Below are positions 12,801 to 23,050 of a DNA stretch of 64,000 bases, piece by piece. Source of the stretch: Amyelois transitella (lineage: Eukaryota; Arthropoda; Insecta; Lepidoptera; Pyralidae); assembly GCF_032362555.1 (NCBI RefSeq), contig NC_083520.1:6572001-6636000 (forward strand). The letters run 5' to 3'. The translations under genes were made by a program, and so were the position numbers. The notes beneath the pieces were generated by a model. That model did no database searches. It had not been told where the DNA came from and saw only the letters and a program-made list of their open reading frames with translations. The stretch's first letter is position 1, and each line of letters opens with the position of its first letter.

Positions 12801-13139
12801 AGCGTGAGTCCCTCGCGCGTAAACTTATTAAATAGTAATATATAATACATCAATTTGTTTTTAATTTTCGTTTGGAAGTAAACATTTTTAAATTGTTAGC
12901 TATATATTGTTATATTGCGTAGTTATTTAAACAGGCCCTGTACCTATACCTACTATATTCGAAACTATGAGTGAAAATATATAGTCCCTACCATTAGAAA
13001 TAACTTGATGGATGAACCATTTCACTTTTTCCCTCTATTTAAAACAATATTTATTTAAAATATATAAAAATAAATGGAATACTTCTTGTTCCAGATTACA
13101 ATCCTGGATATAAACGATGGAGAGATGATAGTACCGTGA
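3865..13139 (+). CDS. multi-exon C2H2 zinc-finger transcription factor
   Basis: Fifteen exons join in phase with GT/AG borders into about 747 residues: 3865-4132, 4247-4525, 4789-4943, 5174-5324, 5511-5621, 6053-6193, 6602-6688, 7237-7327, 7463-7694, 7937-8042, 8742-8862, 11263-11421, 12097-12265, 12626-12754, 13095-13139 (TGA). The N-terminal third has degenerate fingers (CPLC/CPIC pairs in exon 1, CNSC in exon 3, CIVC without histidines in exon 6) separated by acidic linkers. From exon 7 on there are ten canonical C2H2 fingers (ending HMKVH, HKRMH, HQHSH, HMKAH, HERIH, HMRTH, HLLTH, HKKCH, HMETH, HVKQAH), with TG(E)KP/GARP-type linkers only in exons 10-12. No ZAD or BTB domain was seen. A DNA-binding nuclear role is inferred from the fingers; no orthologue is assigned. 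The exon 8 acceptor at 7236 was preferred because the nearer upstream AG gives a stop. Confidence 0.88.
5702..5762 (+). repeat. Bm1-like SINE 3' fragment
   Basis: In intron 5 of the zinc-finger gene. The run 'cagcagtaggacgtcctac...ctgatatta' resembles the 3' part of Bm1-type lepidopteran SINEs. It is truncated and directly abuts another repeat. Confidence 0.4.
5779..5915 (-). repeat. degenerate copy of the (TACA)n-linked moth repeat
   Basis: 'catacttatagtcacggttt', then 'ccacattcagctgtatggct', then 'gtgacagttggctaacccat' follow the order of the better copies at 22364-22616 and 47322-47578, but with many changes. Confidence 0.5.
6458..6512. repeat. short interspersed repeat (cccggaggggtaggcagagac)
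   Basis: 'cctctttcccggaggggtag' followed by gcagagact, next to a CATA microsatellite. A related piece lies at 57480-57555 in the chitin-deacetylase-like gene. Family not named. Confidence 0.45.
6815..7010. repeat. old lepidopteran interspersed repeat
   Basis: 'ttttcacgccttatctactg' followed by aaccaatcgttttgaaatttcg matches the general form of the family at 43236-43437 (cacgcaaatactaatgaaccgat...). It lies in intron 7 of the zinc-finger gene and is strongly diverged. Confidence 0.4.
8335..8640 (+). repeat. SINE-like repeat, family shared with 20305-20735
   Basis: Shares 'gggagtcgcttt', 'aacacctgacttacccaat' and 'ggctcctccagag...aaccggga' with the copies at 20305-20735, 32318-32575 (minus) and 53225-53345. 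It lies in intron 10 of the zinc-finger gene, just before exon 11. Confidence 0.6.
8912..9188 (+). repeat. (TACA)n-linked moth repeat, near full length
   Basis: In order: 'ccgtttggttcccggcacca', 'atggatgtcgtaaaaggcga', 'gcgatgggctagcaacctgt', 'cttttcaagactgttggctc', then a (TATG)n tail. Opposite-strand copies occur at 20117, 21093, 22364, 47322 and 48168. A microsatellite at one end is the family hallmark. Confidence 0.7.
9190..9345. repeat. copy of the 'agaagaagcgg' repeat
   Basis: 'tattgacgtcacataactta' and 'cgcttccaaagcgcatgtgt' followed by agaagaagcggcagaacaaactacactgc. Other copies at 13595-13800 and 16040-16225. It probably derives from the 3' end of a longer retroelement; the family is not named. 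Confidence 0.6.
9346..11262. other. rest of intron 11 of the zinc-finger gene
   Basis: AT-rich intron sequence. No coding exon, RNA gene or clear mobile element seen. Confidence 0.5.
11459..11585 (+). pseudogene. decayed tandem copy 1 of zinc-finger exon 12
   Basis: Repeats exon 12 (11263-11421) from the 'aagcgtacaa.tgt..gatgtgc' point through 'aactagccggacacaag' to the splice donor 'cattgtaacaggta' and the intron start. The frame has an early stop (ACT GTT TGA), so it is not a usable exon. Confidence 0.75.
11601..11715 (+). pseudogene. decayed tandem copy 2 of zinc-finger exon 12
   Basis: 'gtgtacaactgtccgatgtg', 'agaactagccggacacaaaa', 'agcagcattgtaacaggtat'. It shares changes with copy 1 (ctgtcag, gcagcattg), so the two arose one from the other after the first duplication. 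Confidence 0.75.
11768..11870 (+). pseudogene. decayed tandem copy 3 of zinc-finger exon 12
   Basis: 'tattctgagaagcaagcgta' then caaa, 'ccccaaagcatttaaaacct', 'ataaaaagtgccacactaaa'. It extends further upstream in the exon than copies 1 and 2, lacks part of the CPMC knuckle, and looks like a separate duplication from exon 12. Confidence 0.72.
12330..12378 (+). pseudogene. partial copy of zinc-finger exon 13 in the next intron
   Basis: 'ttacatgtccactatgcggc' repeats exon 13 'ttacgtgtccactatgcggc' and continues with a similar gcaagaa...ttt. It is only about 45 bases and ends before the histidine pair. Confidence 0.6.
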
Positions 13140-13520
13140 ATTCACGGTGATATTGTAAATATAGGAAATAATGTGTACATTATATAATATTGTGTAGATA
13201 CATAACTGTGTTTTCTATTATACAAATCAAACAAAGCAGGAAATACTTTTCACTTGTGACAATATATCTTTTCATTTTCTAATTGTAAGGAGAAAACTCT
13301 TGATCATAATTATAAATTTTATGTATCTATTTCTCATCTCTAATGTGATGTAATTACCTGACTTTTCCAATCTTGGGTCGTGGTCGTGATCGGACCTCGT
13401 GAAGGTCCATCCTTGAGAAGGTCAGTAAACTGATGTGGATGTTTATGTGCGAGTCACTCTTCATGGTTTTGTAATTAAAATAATTGTATAAAACTGTTCC
13501 CCTTCATTTCCCAAGGAAAG

Positions 13521-13526
13521 AATAAA
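13521..13526 (+). terminator. AATAAA, probable polyadenylation signal of the zinc-finger gene
   Basis: First good AATAAA after the TGA at 13139, giving a 3' UTR of about 400 bases. Confidence 0.45.
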
Positions 13527-13594
13527 TACAAACTGAATTTCAGATTTTGAGACGTTTTTTATGTTGAAATTCAAAAAAAAAATTCAAAAATTCA

Positions 13595-13800
13595 AAAAAT
13601 TCAAAATTTTTTATTCATTATTATAGGATATTATTATATCGCTTAATAATTGTCGTATGGTTTAACAACTTGGTTGACGTCAAATATATTACTTAAAAAC
13701 TAAGTTTACTGCCGCTTCCAAGGCGTCAGTGCAGAAGAAGCGGTAACAAACTGCACTGCAGCATTTTCTTTAACAACGTCAACTTCACAATATTAAATTA
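13595..13800. repeat. copy of the 'agaagaagcgg' repeat
   Basis: 'ttattcattattataggata', 'acaacttggttgacgtcaaa', 'ccgcttccaaggcgtcagtg' then cagaagaagcggtaacaaactgcactgcagc. Preceded by an A-rich 'attcaaaaa' run. Confidence 0.65.
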
Positions 13801-16039
13801 TACTTAGAATATAATGTGGACGGGAGAATACATTGTTCAAATGAAGTACCTTTACCAATTTTTAATAAGACCTATCTTGCCGAGAGAGACCTAACCGATA
13901 TTTTGTCAGTATTTTGACTTCTGGATAAGTTTAAATGAATTCTGGCTTGTTTGTAAGTAAACGAGTATTTCTCTGTAGGTACTTTTAAATATATATTATG
14001 TTTTTATGACTATGATTTTATAATTGTCAATTATGAGTATAGGCTTTATATATTTTTTTATATTATTTTGGCTGCTTATGTTATGGCCGTCAGTCAGATT
14101 ATTTTCTAATATATGACTTTGAAGGCAGTGTCCTTCCAGTACAGGGTTAACCGCGTATGTGGTTTATCAAAGTCTATAGTGAACACATACCTAATAATAT
14201 GTAAGCTACCTAAGCTAAGTATGTAAATGATACTACTTAATCGTCATTTGTAAAATAGTTCCTAATTCCATTTTTGGCTACATATGATAAGTTTTAGAAA
14301 ATATGTTTTCCTAGTCGAAAAATAAGATCGCGAACATATTTAAAAGCATTTGTTAAATTGTTGATATTTTAATATTGTATTGACTTTATTTTTTTAAAAT
14401 CCGTTATAGTAGATTTAGTCAAGGACACTGAACTATTTTTTTCCAATGTTTTTCTCTAAAACTTAAATATACTTTTATGTGGACAGTGAAACAAAATTAT
14501 GTATAACCTTCGATAATTGTTTCAATATGAGTTTTCTCTTATCAATAAACATCTATGATGAGATGAACGACAAAGACCTACTCGTAGGTCTATAAACAAA
14601 ATCTAAATATAGGAAGAGTTTTTCAATACATTAATGGAAAGAAAGTTTAGTATCATTTGAGAAAAATGGAACTTCAACCGGATGATATCAATTTATATAA
14701 TCAACTTGGAATCGCAATACCTATACTTTAGAAATTACTATTTTAGTAACTTTTATTATTCTGAAAAACCATTATCAATAAATAAAAATAATGTTCGTCA
14801 CATTTTGTAAAGAGGTGTTACTATAACTTATCAAAATTTTAATTAAATATAAGTACTTTATAAGAAACGGCAGATAATGATTTATTTTACAAAACTGTGT
14901 CTCCCACTTTCGTAACTATTGTAATATTATAAGGTAGGTAACAAAAACAGGGGTAAAATTAATTTGTAAAAGAGATCTTCGTACATTTAACCTGTCGATT
15001 CATTGTGTGTAGGTCAACTACAATATGTGAGCATGAAATGTAAGTACCTACCTCCCCGAATTACATCAATCGGTTCGAATTATTTAGCTTCTTGTTTTGT
15101 CAAAATCAAAGTTTTCTGAGAGTTGTGAGTAATAAAAGAAATATGGTATTTTATGAAGTAATTTTATTTTAAGGAAATTTAAACAATATTTATATAACAC
15201 ATTTAAACCTAATCATATGATTCAATATAGGTACATATTTTTTGGTATACAGCTGTATTCAAATATAGCATCTCGTAGAAACAAATAATCGTAACAATAG
15301 ATTAACATTATCTGATCTATACAGTAGTTACGAATTTTAATTAAATCTACTTAATTAACTATCACATTTATTTATATCAACATAATGTATTATTTTATAT
15401 ATGTAATGGAATAAGTGTCTTTTCATACACTAATAAAAAAACGTGATACGTGAAGGTGAATGTAACTCCATAGTTGGTAGAAACAACCCAAGTAACAAAT
15501 TTTGGTGCTATAAAACATCTGAGAGCGTTTTGGAACTTGCTTAAATAGTAGTCATGATTAGCATTATTATATTAATGTTATAAACGTTTAAAAAAGGCCC
15601 CAGTATTATGATTTATTCTTTAAAAAATTACATACCAGGTCACGGTGATTGTATGAATGAAGTGAGTGAATGAAGGTACAATTTGCAGCGTTTATAGTAT
15701 AAATATGTTGTTTTCTATTTCGTAGGTGCGTGTTGTGTCGTAGTATTCATAAAAAAATTTAAAATAATTATGTCGCTATAGCCATTGTTGATGAACGTCA
15801 TGTGTAATACACACACATATTTAATACTTTGATGGACACTTTTGAATCTACAGTAATTTATACTTGCGAAAATAATTGTATCGTTAAAGTCAATATACTG
15901 ATTTCAAATTTGACAATGCGCCCTCATAACTTTCCTGATTTAATTATTTTTTTAATATTGAAATAAAAACTTATCTTGCCAATGGCTGCTCTAGTAAACA
16001 TTGGCTCCAGCCGTGCTGCTAATGTGCTACCATGACAAA
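13801..16039. other. AT-rich intergenic DNA between the zinc-finger gene and twist
   Basis: The two genes are tail to tail. Apart from the repeats listed separately, nothing more than short chance frames is seen. Confidence 0.5.
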
Positions 16040-16225
16040 TTCAACTTCTAAACTTTTATTCATTATTATGGGACACTTCTATATCACTTAATAATTGTCA
16101 AATCTTTGACGTCAACTAATGTTGTGAAACAAAATCACAACATTGGTTGACGCTTCGAAAGGGTTAGTGTAGAAGAAGCGGTAACATACTGCACTGCAGC
16201 ATTTTATTTAACAACGTCAAATTTA
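16040..16225. repeat. copy of the 'agaagaagcgg' repeat with an internal inverted duplication
   Basis: 'ttattcattattatgggaca' to 'ctgcactgcagcatttta'. At 16110-16152 a hairpin (18-bp arms, one G-T pair, 7-base loop) is present that the sister copy at 13595-13800 lacks. Confidence 0.65.
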
Positions 16226-16958
16226 CAACTAACTAAACTTAGAAAAGAAATACAGACTAATTGACTTATATGAAATTGAAATATTAATAATAACATTTTA
16301 ATAAGTCATATATGTAGATTTATGAGTTTTTAATGTTACATATTAGTAGATATTATAACAGTAATACAAACTCATTTATGGGACTAATTAAAGTATGTAT
16401 AAATTATGTCGAAATGCACTAGGAAACACTTTGGTGCTAAAAAAGAACTATACCGAATAACGATGTTTAGGGAGCTTTTAAAGCTTAAGGAACTTTTGTG
16501 GTGCAAATTTGTTTTATAATAGAGTTTTCGATACTGTTATAGTACTAGTACCACAATAGTGATACTGACGAACTTTTAGAGATAAGTGATATATTAAAGT
16601 GTCACAAAGATTGTCTACAGTATTAAATAGTACTATAATTGCATGTTTTATATTCTTGAAAGTTTTCTCTTAAAAAAATTAAATATATTCATTTGAGGAT
16701 TCAGTAAACGTTTAAAGAGCCAATTTATAGGGCCGAAATTCTCTTTTATCTTATAAAACTAAACCACTCTTTTAAAATGTTTATAGCATTTATAAGCCTT
16801 ATAGTAGGCTTATGTCACTGTTTGGTGCTAAAATGCCTTAGTTATAGCGCCTTATGTCAATTGGGAAGTTTCTTTAGGCTTAATTTCAATTTTTATCTAC
16901 AATAGTCTTTAATTACTCTTCAATATCACAAAGAACGACTGCGATACCTAGTAAGATA

Positions 16959-17747
16959 TCACGTTTGACCATTAGTCGTCCACTCGCCTTCCATCCTCCA
17001 GACGGAGAAAGCGTAGCTCAGCTTGTCCTGCGCCAAATACTTACCGTGTTCGCTCCCCGCGTCACTGCTGCCCTCGCTATTCGAACCCGCCTCGCCGTTC
17101 GACAGGATTTGGTACAAAAACTCAATGTACTGCGTCGCCAGCTGGAGCGTTTGTATCTTCGAAAGCTTGTCGCTCGGCAGAGATGGTATGATTTGTCTTA
17201 AACTCGCGAACGCATCGTTCAGACTCTGCGTCCGCTGTCTTTCCCGCACGTTAGCCATCACTCGCTGAATGTGTAACTCTTCAAACGACTGCGCCTTCTT
17301 CCGCGAAGACTTAGAACGCTTCCTCGAACGCTTTTGTTCCTCATTTTCAGAACTTCGGTCCTCTGACGACTGGTACGCATCAACTAATTTCGGTAGTTCG
17401 TTGTTTTCGTAGTAGTTTCTTATTTTGTCCTGCGAGTTTGAATCGTCGAAATAGAAACTTCTAGGAGCTTGTCGTTGGTACTGTTGTTCGTATGACGAGT
17501 ACAGCTGTGGTTTATAATCCCGGTCTTGACACTCGAAGGTGCCGTTCGTCTGCCACTGCGGCGGCACTGGTTGCTCGTGGCCGTTGCTGAGGTCCATCAG
17601 GAGTGTCGGCGAGGAAGGTGCAAAAGCGGGCGCTTCAGCGTGCCGCTCTACCCCCACCGGCGCGTACCCGAAATATTCCTCATCTTCGTACTCGAGATCC
17701 TGCTCGCGTTTGATTGGCAAAGATGTGTCACAAGATTCATAGTTCAT
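16959..17747 (-). CDS. twi: Twist-family bHLH transcription factor
   Basis: Single-exon frame of 262 codons from the ATG at 17745-17747 to TGA at 16959-16961. Twist binds E-boxes as a dimer and specifies mesoderm in insects. The bHLH (about residues 162-215) reads [20 protein letters not shown] then the [10 protein letters not shown] loop and helix 2 ending [10 protein letters not shown], diagnostic for the Twist family. It is preceded by a basic nuclear-localisation tract ([13 protein letters not shown]). The Twist-specific WR motif [10 protein letters not shown] lies near the C terminus (about 245-254). The N-terminal half is acidic and Tyr/Gln-rich. The frame is open upstream to 18032, but that part is GC-rich and Arg/Pro-rich like untranslated leader, and [10 protein letters not shown] is a far better start. 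It is shorter than Drosophila Twist (490 aa). Confidence 0.95.
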   Translation of the reverse strand: MNYESCDTSLPIKREQDLEYEDEEYFGYAPVGVERHAEAPAFAPSSPTLLMDLSNGHEQPVPPQWQTNGTFECQDRDYKPQLYSSYEQQYQRQAPRSFYFDDSNSQDKIRNYYENNELPKLVDAYQSSEDRSSENEEQKRSRKRSKSSRKKAQSFEELHIQRVMANVRERQRTQSLNDAFASLRQIIPSLPSDKLSKIQTLQLATQYIEFLYQILSNGEAGSNSEGSSDAGSEHGKYLAQDKLSYAFSVWRMEGEWTTNGQT

Positions 17748-18500
17748 TTTCCGGCGAAGTATTCGCGGCTCCGGACGTTCCCGACATGAGAATCGCTGGC
17801 GGACTGCAGCCGACTGCGTAGTCCTGCGCCTGGGCCTCGATCCGCCCCGAGCCGTCCCTTCATTGACTAGATTAAAAAAATAACCATCTCCATCGCGCCG
17901 CGGCCCGCCCCCGGACGCAGGACGCGCGCCAGACAGAGACGGAAAAAGCCGCGCACGTTGTTTCTGTTTATCTCGTCCATCATCTATGTATAAGATATGT
18001 AGATATGGGTGGGTCGCCATAACCGATCGCATCGGTGAATTCGCATCCTGTGGGACTTCGACGAATCGGTCTTTGTAGATGATAAAGAAAATACTTACTT
18101 ATACCTACGCTAAGTTATTGGATGGCGTTTTGCAAATTAATACTGTCAAATCATACCTACCTACTTGATAAGTATTTCGATGCTGTAAATATAAAATTTC
18201 TTTAAGTAGAGCCTTTTGCGTAAACGAATATATTATTTTAACCTCTAAAATTTAAAAGAGCTGTTTTGTGCACTATGGCCGTAATAAAATCGATTTTAAT
18301 GGCCATTATAATATTTCACGTGACATAAAGTTCGGCGCCACCCTTGCTCGTTTTTTGTTCCAGTCGCGTCCTGCCGAGGCGGTTATCCTAAAAATATCCC
18401 TGACGCAATGTGACCAAGGAACTTCGAAACGATCCCACGGGCGCACGACCATCAACCTACGTTATAAATATTTAATTTATTTATCTTGCTCCCAATAACA
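17748..18500 (-). promoter_or_regulatory. twist 5' leader and proximal promoter region
   Basis: GC content jumps over about 17750-17990 relative to the surrounding AT-rich DNA, consistent with a CpG-rich leader. Further up at 18330-18440 there is another GC-richer block. No specific core element could be assigned. Confidence 0.35.
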
Positions 18501-20116
18501 AAGATAGGTATGACAGCGCCTGCGTCTGCGCAATGTTTGGGCTAACTGCGCTGACAATCTCTGTGTTGTATCATAGATCATTAACATGTGATTAGTTTTC
18601 TTGTGAAAGATTCAACTACGTTTGAAAATTACACATTTTTGTATAATCTGGTCCTATTTTATTACCAGTCGATGTCTGTATATTCATGTTACTTAGGTAT
18701 TCCTAACATTATTATATTATTATAACATAATTAATACCTATTTATGGTTAGGTCGGTAGCAGATTTTATGGGATGTAGGTATATTAAGTAACTACACAGC
18801 TCAGCAACATTTTTATGAATTTTAATTGTTATTTTTATAAGTATCCTGTTAAATTTTGTGTTTATGACTACAAATAACAATAAAATGTATCGTCATAGGT
18901 ACCTTAGTTATAGAAAACAGTTCATCGTTACACGTAAAACGAAAGTAAGAACACCTACATTTCGTATACTACCTACATATAACCAAAAATAAAACAATGT
19001 ATTTTAACATCATTATAACTTGCCTATTTCAGTTAAAATTGCCACACCGGGTGACAAGATATAATTAGGTTCATTACACATTGTATTAAAAATACATTTC
19101 CCAGTTACAAAATTTATATCTAAAGTTTGTTCTTTTGTTTTGATAAAGAAAGTAGAGATAAAGAAAAGAGATCGCTTGATTTATGAAGATTTTCATAAGA
19201 AAAATATTTAAACAAAACATATATTTTATCGTAAGTATAATTTAAATTATTATGCTTGAGAATTATCTATAACTCTTAAACAATATGTGAGAATTAAAAA
19301 CTTTTTTTTTAATAAAAACCAAATTTCAATGAAATTGGTATGTTGTGTAAATACAGTACGAAAAATTAGGTATAGGTACATCGTTCATCTCATTAACAAA
19401 ATACCTATGTAATGTCACATAAGTTAACATAGAGGAATGCCCCCAATTCAAAGAATCTCTTAATACCTACATACTAGATACTATATTGAGTTTCTTCTAT
19501 TATTTCTCACTTTTTAAAGGGAGCGTAAATTAGGATCTGGAGTTAAAAAAAATATATATTTAATTTTTTTGTTCTATTCTTATTCCTTTACAACTTACCT
19601 GCTTGCGCATAGTTTGTTTTGCACTGTGCCACACCGTCGGTAAGTTCAATGAAATTAACATCTGGCAAGGGATTCCCTCAATAAAATTTCATTGGTGGGT
19701 CTAACTATGCTTGCCGTTATACGGAATTGCTCTTCCTTTGGTTCTCACGGTAAAAGCAGAGAAGGTATTACTGAATCATGAACTTTAGAATGAGTACAAA
19801 AGTAAAAAAGCGTAAGTACTTCCTACTTGCTTAGGTTTATAATAGAGGATTTGTATAGGTAAGTTTGTGGAAAAATTATCGGCGTTAATCCGTCTGAAGA
19901 TAGGTGTCGATAAAAACATCATCCCCCAGTTAGGGGCGCGGAACACATGTTTTAGCTTTCGAGATTATCGGTTCGGTTTATTTTCTTAAGAGTTTTACGA
20001 CTCTGCGGCCTGCAGTTAATTCTCGCTTTTTTGTGTAAATGACACCTGCTTTAGATAATGAGTATGACTGTAAGTGTCTTTATGCGTTTGTGATTATCTT
20101 TTGTAATATTGCTTGG
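18501..20116. other. AT-rich intergenic DNA upstream of twist
   Basis: No gene seen. A GC-richer patch at about 19590-19740 begins with 'gcgcatagtttg' and ends with 'aactatgcttgc', a short imperfect inverted match, but no RNA gene could be recognised. Confidence 0.45.
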
Positions 20117-20292
20117 ACACATATGATCACGTCTATATCCCTAGCGGGGCAGACAGAGCCACCAGTCTTGAAAGACTGATAGGCTACGCTCAGCTGATTG
20201 CCTTAGTGATAGAATTGAGATTCAAATAGTGACAGGTTGCTAGCACATCGCCTAAAAGAGGAATCCCAAGTTTATAAGCCTATTTTTATGCT
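20117..20292 (-). repeat. (TACA)n-linked moth repeat
   Basis: 'atgatcacgtctatatccct', 'agacagagccaccagtcttg', 'aatagtgacaggttgctagc', 'ggaatcccaagtttataagc'. Truncated before the 'cacggca' end seen in other copies. Confidence 0.65.
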
Positions 20293-20304
20293 TGGACACG
20301 TTGA

Positions 20305-20735
20305 TACTAAGGTGGAAAGGTTCTGGCTCAAAATTTGTGTTGGACGATGCACAATGTTGCTGAGCGTCGGTGCTCGAATCGGTATGGTGTCCGGTATAAA
20401 TGTGTGATGCGCAAAAAGGCACAGGTTCAATTCACACCTCGACCATCAATGACTATTTTCAAAGTGAAGTTTATTCATTTGAATACAAACCGATCCTCTT
20501 ACGGTGAGAGAAAACACCTTGAGGAAACTTGCACATTCAGGCAACTGGATGTATAACCATGGATCCTGTAAGGGTTAGGTTAACCTGCACAAGTTGAGGT
20601 CAGATGGGAGTCGCTTCGTGTAAAAACCTGACTCATCCAATCCAGGGTCCATGGTCAAGAGCATACCCCGGGCTCCTCTCCAGAGAGGTGAGGATGAAAC
20701 CGGGACTGAAGGCAGGAGAAAGAATTTCTTTGATA
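20305..20735 (+). repeat. tRNA-derived SINE, longest copy of its family
   Basis: A pol III B-box-like 'caggttcaattcacacctcg' at about 20422 is followed by the body 'gaggaaacttgcacattcag', 'gggagtcgcttcgtgtaaaa', 'cctgactcatccaatccagg', 'gctcctctccagagaggtga'. Related copies: 8335-8640, 29728-29812, 32318-32575 (minus), 53225-53345. Confidence 0.6.
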
Positions 20736-21092
20736 TTTCTTGATTTTGTGTGTGCTACCATATTTTATTTTTTCATCACATTTTCTGAGACATACCTAGT
20801 TATTGCTTTTTAAAAATGTGTACAATATTTTTTGGGTAGTGCCAAATCAATCATCGTGTCATACAATGTAAACCTTTGTCAATAATAATCTATTCAATGC
20901 CGGTCTGGTATGGTGGCACGAGCGGACGGTTCCACTCGGAGACTCCGCCCTACTTTATTATTACCTGCCAAGTGCAGCGAATCACATTCAGGCGAACGGA
21001 ACGCCTTTGTATTACGCGTGCTCTGTTCATACAGGTATTACCTAGTAATGTTTGTTGTATTATCACTTCCATTCATATGTTTGGTAAATGAC

Positions 21093-21300
21093 TACATACA
21101 TACATACATATAGTCACGTCTATATCCCTCGCGGGGTAGACAGAGCTAACAGTCTTAATAAGACTTAGGTAAAGCTTTATGGCTTTATGATAGCATTTTG
21201 ATTGAAATAGTGACAGGTTTCTAGCCCATCGCCTTAAAGAAGAATCCCAACTTTAAGTCTATCCCTTAATCGCTTTTTACGACATTCATGGAAAAATTAT
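21093..21300 (-). repeat. (TACA)n-linked moth repeat
   Basis: Starts with (TACA)n, then 'tagtcacgtctatatccctc', 'tagtgacaggtttctagccc', ending near 'tttacgacattcatgg'. Confidence 0.65.
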
Positions 21301-21542
21301 GGTGTGTGGGAGAGAAGAAAATGGAAAGTGGTGGAGTGGTAAATACCTAACTAGCTAACTAAAAAGGGCTTAACCATGGTGCTTAACATTGTTGAAGATT
21401 GGATGAAGTTATACCTAGAGATAAAAAAGAAAAGTGAACCTCTTGCCCTGGAGCAGCAACGATGCAAGAACATGCAAATGGTCCAAAGATGACAGAGAAA
21501 AAAATGTTTTTCCTTCCAACTAAGTAAAGTAAAGCGACCAGC

Positions 21543-21596
21543 TATCTGTGAATAGTGAATCTAGTAGGTACCTACTAGATTCACTATTCACAGATA
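21543..21596. repeat. perfect 54-bp palindrome centred on GGTACC
   Basis: 27-bp arms with no spacer; the left arm begins 'tatctgtgaatagtgaatct' and mirrors exactly about the point between 21569 and 21570. Could extrude as a cruciform. Confidence 0.9.
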
Positions 21597-21837
21597 CCTA
21601 CTCAAAGATGTCCCTGGCGGCGGTAGCGGCCAAGTCGTAATTTGGTTGAGATTCTATGAGTCAACTGCTGAGTTTAATTTATCACTGAGAATTCGGAAAT
21701 AGGGGACTACGGGCGATTAGATAAGTAAGTAAAATTATAATGTTAAGTTAACAGAAATTCATAGTAATTAACAAATGGTGCCTGAATTGATTAGGTTTAG
21801 TATACCATTTATTAAGAATGAAGTAGAAGAGAGGATA

Positions 21838-21911
21838 AATATTACCTTAAGGACCTACCTAATATTCTAAGAAGGCTCTTAGCTTAAAAGGTAGGTCCTT
21901 AAGGTAATATT
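21838..21911. repeat. inverted repeat with 23-bp perfect arms
   Basis: Left arm 21838-21860 begins 'aatattaccttaaggaccta'; right arm 21889-21911 is its exact reverse complement. The 28-base spacer holds a further short stem (ctaaga/tcttag). Confidence 0.88.
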
Positions 21912-21924
21912 AGAACTTAGAAAA

Positions 21925-21988
21925 TAGAAATTAGAACTTGTTAAGTGTGAGGTTAGGCAAGCTTACACTTAACAAGTTCTAATTTCTA
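21925..21988. repeat. inverted repeat with 24-bp perfect arms
   Basis: Left arm 21925-21948 begins 'tagaaattagaacttgttaa'; right arm 21965-21988 is its exact reverse complement, with a 16-base loop. It lies only 13 bases from the previous hairpin. Confidence 0.88.
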
Positions 21989-22363
21989 GAGGATGGTTCA
22001 ATGGCTCATAATGTAAACATTACTAAGTAGGTACTCTAAAGAGAAGGTATGTATATTATGCATAGTTAAACATTTTCTTTTTACTGTTTCCAGTGTATTA
22101 TTTTCTTTTGCATCAGACAAGTTGTTTATTTAAGTATCTATATAAGTATAAATCTTATATGTGAGAATATTGTAATACCTAGGCCTTAAGTTGTAAGGAG
22201 TTAGTTAACGAGGGCCGGATGACTGTATGTTCTCCGAAGAAAGTGAAAAAATAGAAATAAATAAGTAGATAAACACAAAACTGAAAACAAGGTTTTATGG
22301 TGACTTTGACTAATATTATTATGATGAAATTATTTTATAAACTATGGTTAAATATACTTAGTA

Positions 22364-22616
22364 ATACATACATACATATGGTCACGTCTATATCCCTTGC
22401 AGGGTAGACAGAGCCAACAGTCTTGAAAAGACTGAATAGCCACGTTCAGCTATTTGACTTAATGATAGAATTGAGATTCAAATAGTGACACTAGCCCATC
22501 GCCTAAAAAGAATCCAAGTTTGTAAGCCTATCCCTTAGTCACCTTTTACGACATCCATGGGAAAGAGATGGAGTGGTTCTATTCTTTATTGTATTGGTGC
22601 CGGGAACCACACGGCA
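22364..22616 (-). repeat. (TACA)n-linked moth repeat, near full length
   Basis: 'tacatacatacatatggtca', 'agacagagccaacagtcttg', 'catccatgggaaagagatgg', ending 'ggtgccgggaaccacacggc'. A good reference copy for the family. Confidence 0.72.
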
Positions 22617-22868
22617 CTTACTTAGTTCTTTTCTTTAAAGGTTAAACCTAGTACTAACGTACCTACCCTAATACCCCTAGGTAGGTATACTTACATACAA
22701 GAATAAAGGCAGTGCATAATAGAGCATTACCTACTAAGGTAAAATTTTCGAATTCTTAGTAAGTACTTATTGAATCATCTGGAAGCATTTTTAAGTATAA
22801 TAAACGGAAAAAACAATTTTACAACAGTGGGATAACTTTGAAAATGCTTCATACGGTAAAAGATACCA

Positions 22869-23050
22869 CATCTGCGCGCCATATGACAAAAATGCTCTGT
22901 CCGGCGGTGACCATTGTTTCACGAGAATAAAAGCGAAGATTAGGTTCTAAACGGCAAAATCGGAATGAATAAGTTATAGAAATGTTCAGTGCCATAAAAC
23001 ATCTGCGGAGGCGTCAGCAGCTGCGATGCGAAGAAATTACGTCACATGTG
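22869..23050. promoter_or_regulatory. cluster of E-boxes
   Basis: CATCTG at 22869 and 23000, CATATG at 22880, CAGCTG at 23018 and CACATGTG at 23043-23050 lie within 182 bases of moderately GC-rich, repeat-free sequence about 5.2 kb upstream of twist. Twist binds CANNTG sites, so an enhancer role is possible but inferred. Confidence 0.25.

Noticed and set aside
17748-18032. N-terminal extension of the Twist frame to an upstream ATG
   Set aside because: The sequence is GC-rich, Arg/Pro-rich and unlike any Twist N terminus; MNYESCD is a better start, so this is more likely leader.
19590-19740. Possible small nuclear RNA or conserved RNA patch
   Set aside because: An 'acttacctg' word recalls U1, but the rest of U1 and an Sm site are absent.
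20422-20441. tRNA gene from a B-box-like sequence
   Set aside because: No cloverleaf can be drawn and the body matches a dispersed SINE family; the same holds for 46815-46870.
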